Shown one piece after another: positions 25,344 through 34,254 of a DNA stretch of 64,000 nt. How positions within the stretch are numbered: position 1 is the stretch's first letter; each line of letters opens with the position of its first letter. The DNA comes from Paenibacillus pabuli (GTDB taxonomy: Bacteria > Bacillota > Bacilli > Paenibacillales > Paenibacillaceae): the NCBI RefSeq assembly GCF_023101145.1, contig NZ_CP073714.1, positions 2,418,001 to 2,482,000 of the forward strand, given 5' to 3'. Under the pieces are notes generated by a model. That model was given only the letters and a program-made list of their open reading frames with translations. It was not told the origin of the DNA and made no database searches. Made by a program: the position numbers and the translations under genes.

Positions 25344-26384
25344 TTACTTGGTTGTAATATATGCGGCAAGCAGTTTCGCTGTATTCAGGACAGCATCTTT
25401 ATGTGTGCGTTCCATGGAATGGGAAGCATGAACGCCCGGACCAATCAACGCAGCGCGGATGTTATTTCCTCCACGTAATGCTGCGCTGCCATCGGAGCCG
25501 TATTGTGGATAAATATCAACGACATAATCAAGGTTTGCTTGTTTGGCCAGTTCGATCAGCCGAGTGGTCATATCGTAGTCATATGGTCCGGACGAATCCT
25601 TGGCACAGATAGATACATCCGTCTCCTTGCAGCTAAGGTCGTCGCCCATTGCGCCCATGTCTACAGCAATCAATTCGCTGATTTCGGCAGGAATATAAGA
25701 TGCGCCATGTCCAACTTCTTCATAGTTCGAGATGAGCAGCGAAATGTTATGCAGAGGTTTCCAGTTTTCGCGATGTGCAGATTCCAGAATACCGAACAAG
25801 GCAGCTACGCTGGCTTTATCATCAAGGTGACGTGATTTGATATATCCGCTTGGTGTAATGACCGCACGAGCATCGAAGGAAATAAAGTCCCCGACAGAGA
25901 TACTCAACGCCAGAACATCTTCCTTGGAAGAGACTACTTCATCAATACGCACTTCCATATGGCTTTCGCTTCGCTCAAACGTACGCGCATCTGGATAGAC
26001 ATGCACAGAAGGATGCAGGGAGAGGATGGTGCCTGTATAGGTCTTTCCGTCACGTGTGTGGATGGTGCAATACTCATTCTCGATACTGTTCATGGTAAAA
26101 CCACCGACAGAAGTGAGCTTCAGTGTGCCGTAGGAAGTGATGGAACGCACCATGGCTCCCAAAGTATCCACATGTGCACTCAGTCCGATCGTTCTGGAAG
26201 AATCCTGCCCTGGCAATGTGAGCACAGCTCCGCCTTTGTTGTTCAATTCAAAAGCGACATCGAGTGATGCGGCTTCCTTGCGGATCATCTCGATAATATC
26301 ATGGGTATAGCCGCTAGGGCTGGGGGTATCCAGTAGTTTTTTCAGAAAAGACAGGACATAGGATTCATTGATAGTAAAACTCAT
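25344..26384 (-). CDS. M42-family metallopeptidase
   Basis: This is a cytosolic dizinc aminopeptidase of the M42 family (glutamyl aminopeptidase / FrvX / YsdC type), usually a 12-subunit cage that trims peptides. Metal and catalytic residues are visible in order: H in LSAHVDTLG (~67), D in SRHLDDKAS (~181), EE in SNYEEVGHG (~215), D in AVDMGAMG (~237) and the last H in HASHSMERTH (~320). The length of 346 residues is standard. The ATG is preceded by GGAGGAAATTCCC. It is monocistronic. Confidence 0.92.
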   Translation of the reverse strand: MSFTINESYVLSFLKKLLDTPSPSGYTHDIIEMIRKEAASLDVAFELNNKGGAVLTLPGQDSSRTIGLSAHVDTLGAMVRSITSYGTLKLTSVGGFTMNSIENEYCTIHTRDGKTYTGTILSLHPSVHVYPDARTFERSESHMEVRIDEVVSSKEDVLALSISVGDFISFDARAVITPSGYIKSRHLDDKASVAALFGILESAHRENWKPLHNISLLISNYEEVGHGASYIPAEISELIAVDMGAMGDDLSCKETDVSICAKDSSGPYDYDMTTRLIELAKQANLDYVVDIYPQYGSDGSAALRGGNNIRAALIGPGVHASHSMERTHKDAVLNTAKLLAAYITTK

Positions 26385-26435
26385 ATGGGAATTTCCTCCT
26401 TGTTAATGGTTGTGTGCAGTAGAAAATTGTTCTAA

Positions 26436-26495
26436 AAACAGAATACAGCCTGTCTGGCAGAATGTACAATCCCATTCTTGATGGCCAGCAGGCTG
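26436..26495 (-). terminator. Terminator of the LapA-like gene
   Basis: Read on the minus strand, CAGCCTGCTGGC pairs with GCCAGACAGGCTG and is followed by TATTCTGTTTTT. Confidence 0.7.
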
Positions 26496-26506
26496 CTTCA
26501 GATGTG

Positions 26507-26893
26507 TTACAGCGTACCCGAAGGATTTCCTTTTCGTTGACTCTGAATGGAATCGGACTCCACAGAAGCGTTGTCCGAATCAATCGTTCCGAATGTATCC
26601 ATCGATTTAAACGAATCCAGAGAAGAAGAACTGCTTGCTGCAGAGCTTTCCAATTCGGATACACGTAACTGCAATTGCTTGTTCTCACGTTGCAGTCTAT
26701 ATTGGCGGAAGATGCCATAAGACCCTACAATGATTCCGCCGATTAGGGTGCAGCCTAGAATGAGCAGAATCAGGGGGATTTGAACCGTATTAAACAGCAG
26801 GTTAACTTGTACGGAATCCACATTTATAACCGCAAAAATTCCGGTAAGCAATGCAAAAACGAGACCTGCGATGAGTGTCCATTGCATTTTCAT
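26507..26893 (-). CDS. LapA-domain (DUF1049) membrane protein
   Basis: This 128-residue protein has two membrane helices (~6-28 and 40-62) with the LapA pattern FAVINVDSVQVNLLF between them, then a short coiled coil and a Ser/Asp-rich tail. In Gram-negatives LapA helps lipopolysaccharide assembly. In Bacillales the relative YrvD has no known role. The ATG follows AGGAGG with a spacing of seven. It is monocistronic between the M42 and PepF genes. Confidence 0.8.
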   Translation of the reverse strand: MKMQWTLIAGLVFALLTGIFAVINVDSVQVNLLFNTVQIPLILLILGCTLIGGIIVGSYGIFRQYRLQRENKQLQLRVSELESSAASSSSSLDSFKSMDTFGTIDSDNASVESDSIQSQRKGNPSGTL

Positions 26894-26971
26894 GGTGGTG
26901 CCTCCTTGTTGAACGATTCAGAGCTATGTATGCAATTACCCTAATACATGTATCTTGCATCTCGCTTGATT

Positions 26972-27000
26972 ATAAAATCCCTTGCCCGAATGGGCAAGGG
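26972..27000 (-). terminator. Terminator of pepF
   Basis: On the minus strand a nine-base stem CCCTTGCCC/GGGCAAGGG with a four-base loop is followed by ATTTTAT. Confidence 0.8.
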
Positions 27001-27029
27001 ACACAGGTCACATGGACGAGAAAGCAACC

Positions 27030-28820
27030 TTATTTCGTTAGTTGTTCCATTTGCTCAATCAGTTCCTTGAACACACTCATTGCTTCGCGAATCGGCTCTG
27101 GCGTAGACATATCCACTCCTGCTTTTTTCAGGATGTTAATGGAATAGTCACTGCCACCGCTCTTGAGGAATCCAAGATAGCGGTCAACAGCAGGTTGGCC
27201 TTCTTCCAGAATTTGCTTGGAGAAACTGGTCGCTGCAGAGAAGCCGGTCGCATATTTGTACACGTAGAAGCTGTTATAGAAGTGGGGAATACGAGCCCAT
27301 TCCATTTCGATGTCTTTGTCCACAACCATGCTGTTTCCATGGTATTTGACGTTAAGGTCATAATAAATTTCGGAAAGCAGCTGAGGTGTGAGAGCTTCAC
27401 CCTGTTCAGCGCGCTCGTGAATAATTTTTTCGAATTCTGCAAACATGGTTTGACGGAATACAGTGGTACGGAACTGATCTGCGTAATACGTCAGCAAGTA
27501 CAGTTTTTCCTTCGGATCTGTCGATTTATTGAGCAGATAATCCATCAGCAAGGCTTCATTCGTTGTGGATGCAACTTCAGCCAGGAAAATGGTGTACTGT
27601 GCATCCCGATACGGAAGCGTAGTGTCCGAATAGTGGGAATGCAGCGCGTGGCCCATTTCATGTGCCAGTGTAAACATGCTGTTCAGGTTATCTTTGTGAT
27701 TCAACAAGACGTAAGGGTGGGTGCCATAGGCTCCCCAGCTGTATGCTCCTGAACGTTTATTCTCATTTTCGTATACATCAATCCAGCGGTCATCATAGCC
27801 AGCCTGCAATGCATCTGCGTAATCCTTACCAAGCGGCTTCAAGCCATCTTTGACCGTTTGTTTTGCTTCCTCATAGGTAATGTCCATTTTGTACTCATCC
27901 ACCAGTGGGGCGAAAAGGTCATACATATGCAGCTTATCTACGCCGAGCAATTTTTTGCGCAGGTCCATGTAACGGTGTAACAGCGGAAGGCTCTCATGAA
28001 TCGTATCCACAAGATTGGTGTAGACATCCTTCGGAATGTTGTCTCCATAAAGGGACATTTCCATGACGGAAGGGTATTTCCGAACATCCGCATAAAACAT
28101 GTTTTTGGTTACGTTGGCGTTCAGAGCCGCAGCAATCGTGTTCTTTTGCTTGGCATAAGTTTCATATACGGCTTTGAATGCACGTTCACGAACTTCCCGA
28201 TTCGGATTTTCCAAGAACTGAATATAACTGCCGTGGGTTAGTTCCACTTCATTTCCATGCTCATCCTTGATTTTCGGGAACTTGAGATCAGCGTTGTTCA
28301 ACATGCTAAAGATGGTTTGTGGTGCCTGTGACAGATTGCCCACCTGTGCGAGCAGTGCTTCCTCGGCTTGGCTCAGTACATGAGCCTTTTCACGTTTCAT
28401 CTCTTCCAATGTGAACTTGTAGGCAGAGAGTTTCTCGCTAGCGATGAGGGCATCCAACTGATCATCCGGAAGGGACAAGATTTCGGGTGTGACATAAGAT
28501 AGTGCTTCACCAACCTGCACGCTTAGCTTTTGTGCTTTTTGGGACAGGTTTTGATATGTAGGATTAGCTGTGTCTTCATCTTGATGCATCCGTGCATACA
28601 CAAAGAGGCGTTCGGTTTTGAGACTGATTTCATCCTCAAGTTCAAAACAGCTTTTGAGTGTTTCAGGTTTGTTCAGTTTGCCCTGGAATTCGGAGGCTTT
28701 CTTGGTCAAAGACGATACTTCTTCATATTCCTGATCCCAAGCTTTCTGATCGGCAAATAGATCTTCCAGTTTCCAGGTTTGTTCAGTAGGTACCTCGGAA
28801 CGTTTCAATAATTGACTCAT
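27030..28820 (-). CDS. pepF: Oligoendopeptidase F (possible second, exported form from 28949)
   Basis: This zinc peptidase of family M3B cleaves peptides of about 7-17 residues. The zinc motif LAHEMGHALHSH lies near residue 385, with the third ligand E in LAEVASTTNEALL. From the ATG at 28820 (MSQLLKRSEV, preceded by AAAGGAGG) it has the usual 596 residues. The reading frame stays open for 43 codons upstream, to a TTG at 28949 with its own GAGGAGGAAGG site. That extension reads MKYRKSLFILLVLSLIPSSL, then SAQA, which is a convincing signal peptide. Either two forms are made, cytosolic and secreted, or only one of the starts is real. Confidence 0.93.
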   Translation of the reverse strand: MSQLLKRSEVPTEQTWKLEDLFADQKAWDQEYEEVSSLTKKASEFQGKLNKPETLKSCFELEDEISLKTERLFVYARMHQDEDTANPTYQNLSQKAQKLSVQVGEALSYVTPEILSLPDDQLDALIASEKLSAYKFTLEEMKREKAHVLSQAEEALLAQVGNLSQAPQTIFSMLNNADLKFPKIKDEHGNEVELTHGSYIQFLENPNREVRERAFKAVYETYAKQKNTIAAALNANVTKNMFYADVRKYPSVMEMSLYGDNIPKDVYTNLVDTIHESLPLLHRYMDLRKKLLGVDKLHMYDLFAPLVDEYKMDITYEEAKQTVKDGLKPLGKDYADALQAGYDDRWIDVYENENKRSGAYSWGAYGTHPYVLLNHKDNLNSMFTLAHEMGHALHSHYSDTTLPYRDAQYTIFLAEVASTTNEALLMDYLLNKSTDPKEKLYLLTYYADQFRTTVFRQTMFAEFEKIIHERAEQGEALTPQLLSEIYYDLNVKYHGNSMVVDKDIEMEWARIPHFYNSFYVYKYATGFSAATSFSKQILEEGQPAVDRYLGFLKSGGSDYSINILKKAGVDMSTPEPIREAMSVFKELIEQMEQLTK

Positions 28821-29020
28821 GGGAATCCTCCTTTGATGAAGTGATGAATATATAGACGAAGCTGCCTTCGTCCCACTCGCTTGTGCGGAGAGAGACGAAG
28901 GAATCAGACTAAGTACCAGCAGAATGAACAGCGATTTGCGGTATTTCAATAGCCTTCCTCCTCACTATACGAATAATCCCGTATAGTATGACCTGAGAGG
29001 CATTGAAATATTTGAAGAAG

Positions 29021-29206
29021 CTAGGCTCCCATGTTCACCAAAAAGTAAACGATCAGGAAAAATGCGAAACAAATCAGCAGGGTGGCGATTAGAGCCATGC
29101 CCCGTCTTAGACGATCCGGGATGGAATTACGTCCCAGAATCAGCACGATTCCCAGGCAAAAAGCAAGAATAATAAAGATGACGACATTGCTTGAGTCAAG
29201 CTGCAT
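29021..29206 (-). CDS. Small two-helix membrane protein
   Basis: This 61-residue protein has two hydrophobic helices (~8-25 and 37-58) joined by the basic loop GRNSIPDRLRRGM. AAAGGGG lies nine bases before the ATG. It starts three bases after the stop of the 77-residue gene upstream, so the two are an operon. I do not recognise a family. Confidence 0.65.
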   Translation of the reverse strand: MQLDSSNVVIFIILAFCLGIVLILGRNSIPDRLRRGMALIATLLICFAFFLIVYFLVNMGA

Positions 29207-29209
29207 GGG

Positions 29210-29443
29210 CTAGACCCCTTTGAAGGCCGCCATCAATTGACGCCATTCATCCTCGCGGTTCTCAAAATCTTCTTTCGGGAAGCGGCGTTCAGCCCAGTGC
29301 ATCAACGCAGGTCGGCTGAGGAAAGTATGGCATTCCTCGCCCCATTCTTCCGAAATCTCACGAAGCACCAGATATTTTCCTTGTACTTCCACGGTCATCA
29401 TATTCCACTTGTCTGTTTTGTATATTTCATGTTTTTTTATCAT
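29210..29443 (-). CDS. Small acidic cytosolic protein of unknown function
   Basis: This 77-residue soluble protein is rich in Glu, Trp and Arg, with no signal or membrane segment. It begins MIKKHEIYKTDKW and ends in EWRQLMAAFKGV. It precedes and is coupled to the 61-residue membrane protein gene. The pair lies between pepF and the divergent cold shock gene. I do not recognise a family. Confidence 0.65.
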   Translation of the reverse strand: MIKKHEIYKTDKWNMMTVEVQGKYLVLREISEEWGEECHTFLSRPALMHWAERRFPKEDFENREDEWRQLMAAFKGV

Positions 29444-29532
29444 AGGTAGTCTCCAAACTAACGGTTTTGGTAAAATGATACCGTACCCTACGATTCAAAG
29501 CAAATTTTTTCGGCTTTTAATGAAAAGATAAA

Positions 29533-29561
29533 TTGCAAAGTGGAAATTCATACAGTATAAT
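29533..29561 (+). promoter_or_regulatory. Promoter of the cold shock gene
   Basis: TTGCAA (29533-29538), a 17-base spacer and TATAAT (29556-29561) lie 45 bases before the start. Confidence 0.65.
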
Positions 29562-29606
29562 AAGGGTATTCGCCATAGATGGCGATATTTTTAGGAGGTT
29601 GTTCAT

Positions 29607-29804
29607 TTGAAAGGTACAGTTAAATGGTTTAATGCAGAAAAAGGCTATGGCTTTATTTCAGTTGAAGGCGGCGAGGACGTATTCGTACATTTCTCCGCAA
29701 TCCAAGGCGACGGCTTTAAAACATTGGAAGAAGGTCAAGCGGTAGAATTCGAAATCACTGATGGAAACCGTGGTCCTCAAGCAGCTAACGTAAACAAATT
29801 GTAA
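29607..29804 (+). CDS. Cold shock protein, CspB/CspD type
   Basis: This 65-residue OB-fold protein binds single-stranded RNA and DNA and acts as an RNA chaperone. Both RNP motifs are present: KGYGFIS (RNP1) and VFVHFSAI (RNP2). The start is TTG at 29607 with AGGAGG seven bases before it. The gene is alone, with its own promoter and terminator. The paralogue name cannot be fixed. Confidence 0.95.
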   Translation: MKGTVKWFNAEKGYGFISVEGGEDVFVHFSAIQGDGFKTLEEGQAVEFEITDGNRGPQAANVNKL

Positions 29805-29866
29805 GAATATTTCCGGTCAAACGGATTTCTTATAAATGATTGGCTTCTAGCTGAATATAAGAACCC

Positions 29867-29903
29867 AAGCACAGTCCCCCCCAAGGGAGGCTGTGCTTTT
29901 TTT
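29867..29903 (+). terminator. Terminator of the cold shock gene
   Basis: AAGCACAG pairs with CTGTGCTT around a C-rich loop and is followed by seven T. Confidence 0.85.
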
Positions 29904-29941
29904 GATTTGTTGAGTTCCATAAGGGAAGTTCTCATAGTTGT

Positions 29942-31111
29942 TTATGCGCGGCTAGTCATGCTTGACCAAAGTTTTATGGAAAATCCAACAAGTGCGGCCA
30001 GGGAAAACGCCATCGCAGTGAGGTAGAAGGTGTTTCTATTGGTATGCTCCAGCAGCAATCCCCCCAGTGTTCCGCTGAGCAGACCGGAAGCGCTGGACCA
30101 TACAATAGTGAATAGGGCCATACCAGTCGCGCGATAACCATCCGGAACAAGACGGGTAATGTAGCGGACCGCAGTTACGTAAAAGATGCCGAAGGTCACG
30201 CTGTGCATGGTTTGAATAGCAACGACCGCCGCGGGTGTATCCGAGATGGACATCAGAAACAAGCGAATCGTATACATCAGCGCAGCGATCGTGAGCAAAG
30301 GCAGTTCCTTGTAGCGATTGCCGTACCTGCTTAACAGCAGAAACACCGGAATTTCGCTTACGGATGAGATTAACAGGGACCAGCCGATTAACCCTTCACT
30401 GGCACCCAGATCTTTCAGTGTAATGGTAAGAAAAGCTTCATTCATCCGGTGACCCAGAGCGAGCAGGAAAACACAGCCGAAAAAGGTGAGGACATCCCTT
30501 CGTTTCAAGATGGACCACAGCCCTGAGAGATCCATTTTAGTGCTGCTGCCGGAAGGCTGATCTTTCAATTGAAAACCGATCAGGAGTGTGGTCGCGGCCA
30601 GCACGATACATACCCACATCGTCCATCCTGGACCGAAAGATCCGAGAAAGTAGCCGATGCTTAACGCAAAGAACGCATATCCGATCGAGCCAAAGACACG
30701 AATGGAAGTGAAATTTCGCCCATACTTGCTCGCAGTTGTAATCGCCATCGTATCGGAAAGTGGGTAAACCGGGTAGTAGAAAAAGTAAAATAGTGTCACC
30801 AGTACAAATACCTGACCAAAGGATGTGGCATTGGCGAGCAGGACACCGGTAATCAGCTGCCCGGCAAGCAAGATGATCATCACTTTGCGTACAGTGTTGT
30901 AGCGGTCACTGGCCATACTCCAGAACATGTTGGAGAATACGGAGACGAGAGGGCCAATCCCGTACAGATAACCGATTTCGGCCCGGCTGAATCCCAGATG
31001 ACTGAAATAAAGCTGAAAATACGATACCACCAGTACAGTGGAACCGAAGATGGTGAACATGAGTGCCCGCAGCCAGTTCTGATCTGGGCGGGCGGTATGA
31101 TTTGATTTCAT
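29942..31111 (-). CDS. MFS transporter, MFS_1-like group
   Basis: This 389-residue, 12-helix transporter resembles the MFS_1-like/HcaT/nucleoside-transporter group. It has SASDRYNTVRKV-like charges after helix 2 (read here as MASDRYNTVRKVMI) and a long central loop DQPSGSSTKMD. The start at 31111 is chosen because GGAG lies ten bases before that ATG; an in-frame ATG at 31126 has none. It is the last gene of a minus-strand run that begins at 36339, only 36 bases after the flippase gene. The substrate is unknown. Confidence 0.82.
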   Translation of the reverse strand: MKSNHTARPDQNWLRALMFTIFGSTVLVVSYFQLYFSHLGFSRAEIGYLYGIGPLVSVFSNMFWSMASDRYNTVRKVMIILLAGQLITGVLLANATSFGQVFVLVTLFYFFYYPVYPLSDTMAITTASKYGRNFTSIRVFGSIGYAFFALSIGYFLGSFGPGWTMWVCIVLAATTLLIGFQLKDQPSGSSTKMDLSGLWSILKRRDVLTFFGCVFLLALGHRMNEAFLTITLKDLGASEGLIGWSLLISSVSEIPVFLLLSRYGNRYKELPLLTIAALMYTIRLFLMSISDTPAAVVAIQTMHSVTFGIFYVTAVRYITRLVPDGYRATGMALFTIVWSSASGLLSGTLGGLLLEHTNRNTFYLTAMAFSLAALVGFSIKLWSSMTSRA

Positions 31112-31147
31112 GATGAAAGGCTCCATTCTTGATACAGTTCAAATTGA

Positions 31148-32488
31148 TTATCCCTTGAGGGAGGATGATTTCCCGGATGAGGGTACATACATGGTAGGTT
31201 CCTTCTGTGTGCGCCGGATGACAAGCCAGACAATGACCAGCTCGGCAAGCAGACCGAGGGATTGAGCCACTGCACCGATCATGCCGTTCCACGCAGGGAA
31301 TATGCTAACCAGAATAAGCAGGACGATAACCGTGCATATGGCATTGGCCGATTGGGAGCGAAACATCGTTTTGGTCTGTCCACGCAGCAGAATCAAACCA
31401 TTGCTGAAGTCGAGAAAAGGTGAAATCAGTGGAAACAGTACAAATGCACGCAGTGTCCACAAACTTTGCTGCAGCAGATTGCCCTGAACGCTCATCACAT
31501 TCTCCAGTACCCACGGTCCAAGCGGGGTGTAGGCAATCGATACGGTCATGGCAAAAGGAACGAATCCGGTGACAAGTGCGAACTTCTTCACAAGTTTGGC
31601 ATCAACAAGATAGAAGTTCAGCACGATCTGGTGAATGTATGTAAAAAAGCTCAGCATCAGCTGCATCAGACTGCTTGCAACGGCAAAGGAAGAAATGGCC
31701 AGAGCAATCCCGGTCGTTTTGCCAAGAACGATGTTGATGACGGGTCCGATAAACAGGGCCACGAAACTGGACAATAACAGTGGTTTATAAAAGCGAAAGA
31801 CATCTCCCTTGTTCTCAACAGGATGATCCTCCAGCTTGGCTGGCATCTTGCGCTTGATGCTGTTTCCTTCGAGAAAACTGACCAAAGCCTCAATCATCAT
31901 ACCCGCGGCAAAAATGATAGCGCCTACACGTCCGCTGTCAATGCTGTCTGTATAGATGAAATACAAGGACAGGCCATACATGCCTGCAAGACGGAATAAC
32001 ATGCCGATCGTCAGCCATTTCGTACGGTTATTCGTAATAATGATGCCCTGATAGATATTGCGGATGACCGAAAAGATGCTGACATACATAAGAATCTCGT
32101 AGACGTCGATCACTTTGGATAACAGATCCGGACTTACGCCAAACAGATATTTGAATACACCTGTACCAATGGGAGAATATACGATGAGGAATCCGATCAG
32201 AAGCACACAAGCGAGAAATATTTTGGTCACAAACGTGAGGGCCTGAAAGGAAAGGCGATCCCGAACCAGCGCCGAACAGGTTTGACGCAGCAGGGTAGAG
32301 GGTCGCTCTGTGAGGGTTAACAGACTGCCGGCAATGGCATAGCTGGCAATAACGGTTTCCGGATGAGCGGAGCGGGCAAGTGTACTGTTAATAATTACGT
32401 GAGAAATGGTAACGAGAGAGGCGGATATGCCAAGCGGCACAAAAAATGCAAATAACCGTCTCCACGAAAGTGGTTCACTTGACGTCAT
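31148..32488 (-). CDS. MATE/MOP-superfamily exporter-like membrane protein
   Basis: This 446-residue polytopic protein (about 12 helices) has the two-bundle layout of the MOP superfamily. SRTLARSAHPETVIASYAIA-type helices and the charged ERPSTLLRQTCSALVRDR stretch near residue 55 are distinctive. Relatives in Paenibacillus are annotated as multi-antimicrobial extrusion proteins. The frame is open to 32812, but the ATG at 32488 has AAAGGAG nine bases before it and starts at MTSSEPLSWRR, so the extra 108 codons are dropped. It lies between a SpoVB-like flippase (200 bases) and an MFS gene. Confidence 0.75.
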   Translation of the reverse strand: MTSSEPLSWRRLFAFFVPLGISASLVTISHVIINSTLARSAHPETVIASYAIAGSLLTLTERPSTLLRQTCSALVRDRLSFQALTFVTKIFLACVLLIGFLIVYSPIGTGVFKYLFGVSPDLLSKVIDVYEILMYVSIFSVIRNIYQGIIITNNRTKWLTIGMLFRLAGMYGLSLYFIYTDSIDSGRVGAIIFAAGMMIEALVSFLEGNSIKRKMPAKLEDHPVENKGDVFRFYKPLLLSSFVALFIGPVINIVLGKTTGIALAISSFAVASSLMQLMLSFFTYIHQIVLNFYLVDAKLVKKFALVTGFVPFAMTVSIAYTPLGPWVLENVMSVQGNLLQQSLWTLRAFVLFPLISPFLDFSNGLILLRGQTKTMFRSQSANAICTVIVLLILVSIFPAWNGMIGAVAQSLGLLAELVIVWLVIRRTQKEPTMYVPSSGKSSSLKG

Positions 32489-32688
32489 GTCAACGACTCC
32501 TTTGATGGATGAAATGAATGGATGAAATAAAGTGAGTATCACATAATGCTTACATAAAACAGATGCCCGCCAGCAATTGAATGCCAGCGGGTCAAAAAGT
32601 TTCCGATACTTTTGAAAGATTAAAGACATTATATTCTTGTCGGGAGTTGATGTAAATAGATGGCATTGTGACAATCGACAATTGAATG

Positions 32689-34173
32689 TTAACTTCTCAA
32701 GCGATATTGGATCATCAGATAAATGCCATTCAAGAAGAAAAACAGCAAAATGTTTGGGAGAATGGCATAGCTTCCCCAGTTCACGGTCAGGCTGCTCCAC
32801 TCGTTCATCCATATCACAAATCCCGAGATCGCCCCGACCATCAGGACATGAACAGCCAAATTGCCGATGCGAATCTCTTTGAGCAAGCTTCTCAATCCAA
32901 TCAGATTTCCAGACATGATGATGAATTCCATCAGCACTACACCCGCCACTGCACCTTTAAGATGAAATCCATCAAGAGGGATCAGGAAGTAATGGCAGAG
33001 GGTAGCCGCAGTAATGCCGATTGCCGTTCCGATCAAACTGGTTTTTTTGTTATCCTGTGACCACAATATACTGGTGGATACCTCGCGCAAGCCGACAAGC
33101 AGCGGTATGATGCTTAACCAGCGAATCAGCTCTGCGGTTGCTGCAGAATTGAAAAAGAGCTGTGCCAGGTCGCGGTTGAAAATCCATAAAAAGGAGCTGG
33201 AGGCGATTCCCCAAATCCACACTATTTCCATTGTTAGTCGGCTTTTGTTGGCAAAATAATTATAACGAAGCTCCTGCCAGGAGAGAACAAGTTTCATGGT
33301 CAGGGTATGTGATATGGCCGCCGTTACAATTGTTGGCATATACACTACCAGCATGGCCATACCCATAAGCAGGCCGTACATTGCAGTCGCTTGTGTGGAG
33401 GTGTAGCCTGCGGTTTGCAGCCTTGACGGAATAATGACCGCATCCAGCATGTCGGAAAATGGAATCAGCAGCCGTGTGAGGGAAATAACCAGGGAGCTTT
33501 TGATAAACCAAAAGCCGTCAGCCCTCCCTGTGGGGACACAAGTATGTATTTCATTCTGTTGCCCGGCATGACGCAAAAAAAGAAGCAGGATCACAAAAGC
33601 TGCAATTCCGCCCATCGCCGTTCCAATCAAACTTCTTCCGACCGCCGCCATTACACCTTGAGGCAGCCACAGCCAGGTAATGCCTAACATCAGCCCGACA
33701 CGAACCGCTTGTTCCATTATCTCTGAGATAGCAATGGCACCATAATGTTCAAGACCTTGCAAATAGCCTCGCAGCAGGCTTAACAGAGGCACGACGAATA
33801 TGGCCAGGGACAGAGAGCGTATAAATGGCTCCAGAACAGGGTTTCCCAGCCACTTGGAAATGGTTGAAGAGTAGGCGAGTGTAAATAAACAGATCGTTCC
33901 GCCAATGAGCATCAGCAAGGCAGATAAGCGCTTGAACCAGACCCAGCCAAGCGCTGGTCTCCTCGCTGTATACATGGCAAGGGAGGTAGGAAGCCCTCCC
34001 GTAATTAACATAAGCATAAAACCGAAATAGGAATAGGCGATCTGAAATAAACCTATACCTTCAGGGCCCGCCATACGGGTAAGTATGACACGTCCAATCA
34101 GACCTATCGCTTTGACCAGAGAGACAGCACCGATGCGGATACCCGTCTGCTTGAGACCGGGAGGAATATTCAT
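32689..34173 (-). CDS. SpoVB/MurJ-like polysaccharide flippase (MOP superfamily)
   Basis: This 494-residue membrane protein, with about 14 helices, belongs to the polysaccharide transport/SpoVB group. Members flip lipid-linked sugars such as lipid II or teichoic precursors. The N-terminal motif VILTRMAGPEGIGLFQIAY is the usual SpoVB-type signature. LLRGYLQGLEHYGAIAISEI near residue 130 is the second conserved stretch. The start at 34173 is chosen for its GGAG site at eight bases; the frame opens at 34212. It follows the secreted amidase gene by 81 bases. Its role next to a sortase suggests envelope work, which is inference. Confidence 0.87.
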   Translation of the reverse strand: MNIPPGLKQTGIRIGAVSLVKAIGLIGRVILTRMAGPEGIGLFQIAYSYFGFMLMLITGGLPTSLAMYTARRPALGWVWFKRLSALLMLIGGTICLFTLAYSSTISKWLGNPVLEPFIRSLSLAIFVVPLLSLLRGYLQGLEHYGAIAISEIMEQAVRVGLMLGITWLWLPQGVMAAVGRSLIGTAMGGIAAFVILLLFLRHAGQQNEIHTCVPTGRADGFWFIKSSLVISLTRLLIPFSDMLDAVIIPSRLQTAGYTSTQATAMYGLLMGMAMLVVYMPTIVTAAISHTLTMKLVLSWQELRYNYFANKSRLTMEIVWIWGIASSSFLWIFNRDLAQLFFNSAATAELIRWLSIIPLLVGLREVSTSILWSQDNKKTSLIGTAIGITAATLCHYFLIPLDGFHLKGAVAGVVLMEFIIMSGNLIGLRSLLKEIRIGNLAVHVLMVGAISGFVIWMNEWSSLTVNWGSYAILPNILLFFFLNGIYLMIQYRLRS

Positions 34174-34254
34174 CCATTTCACTCCATCCAACACAAACAT
34201 CTTGTCCATCATTTATATGAGCCAAGGGTGTCAAGTATGTGTGTTGTGGCGTAA

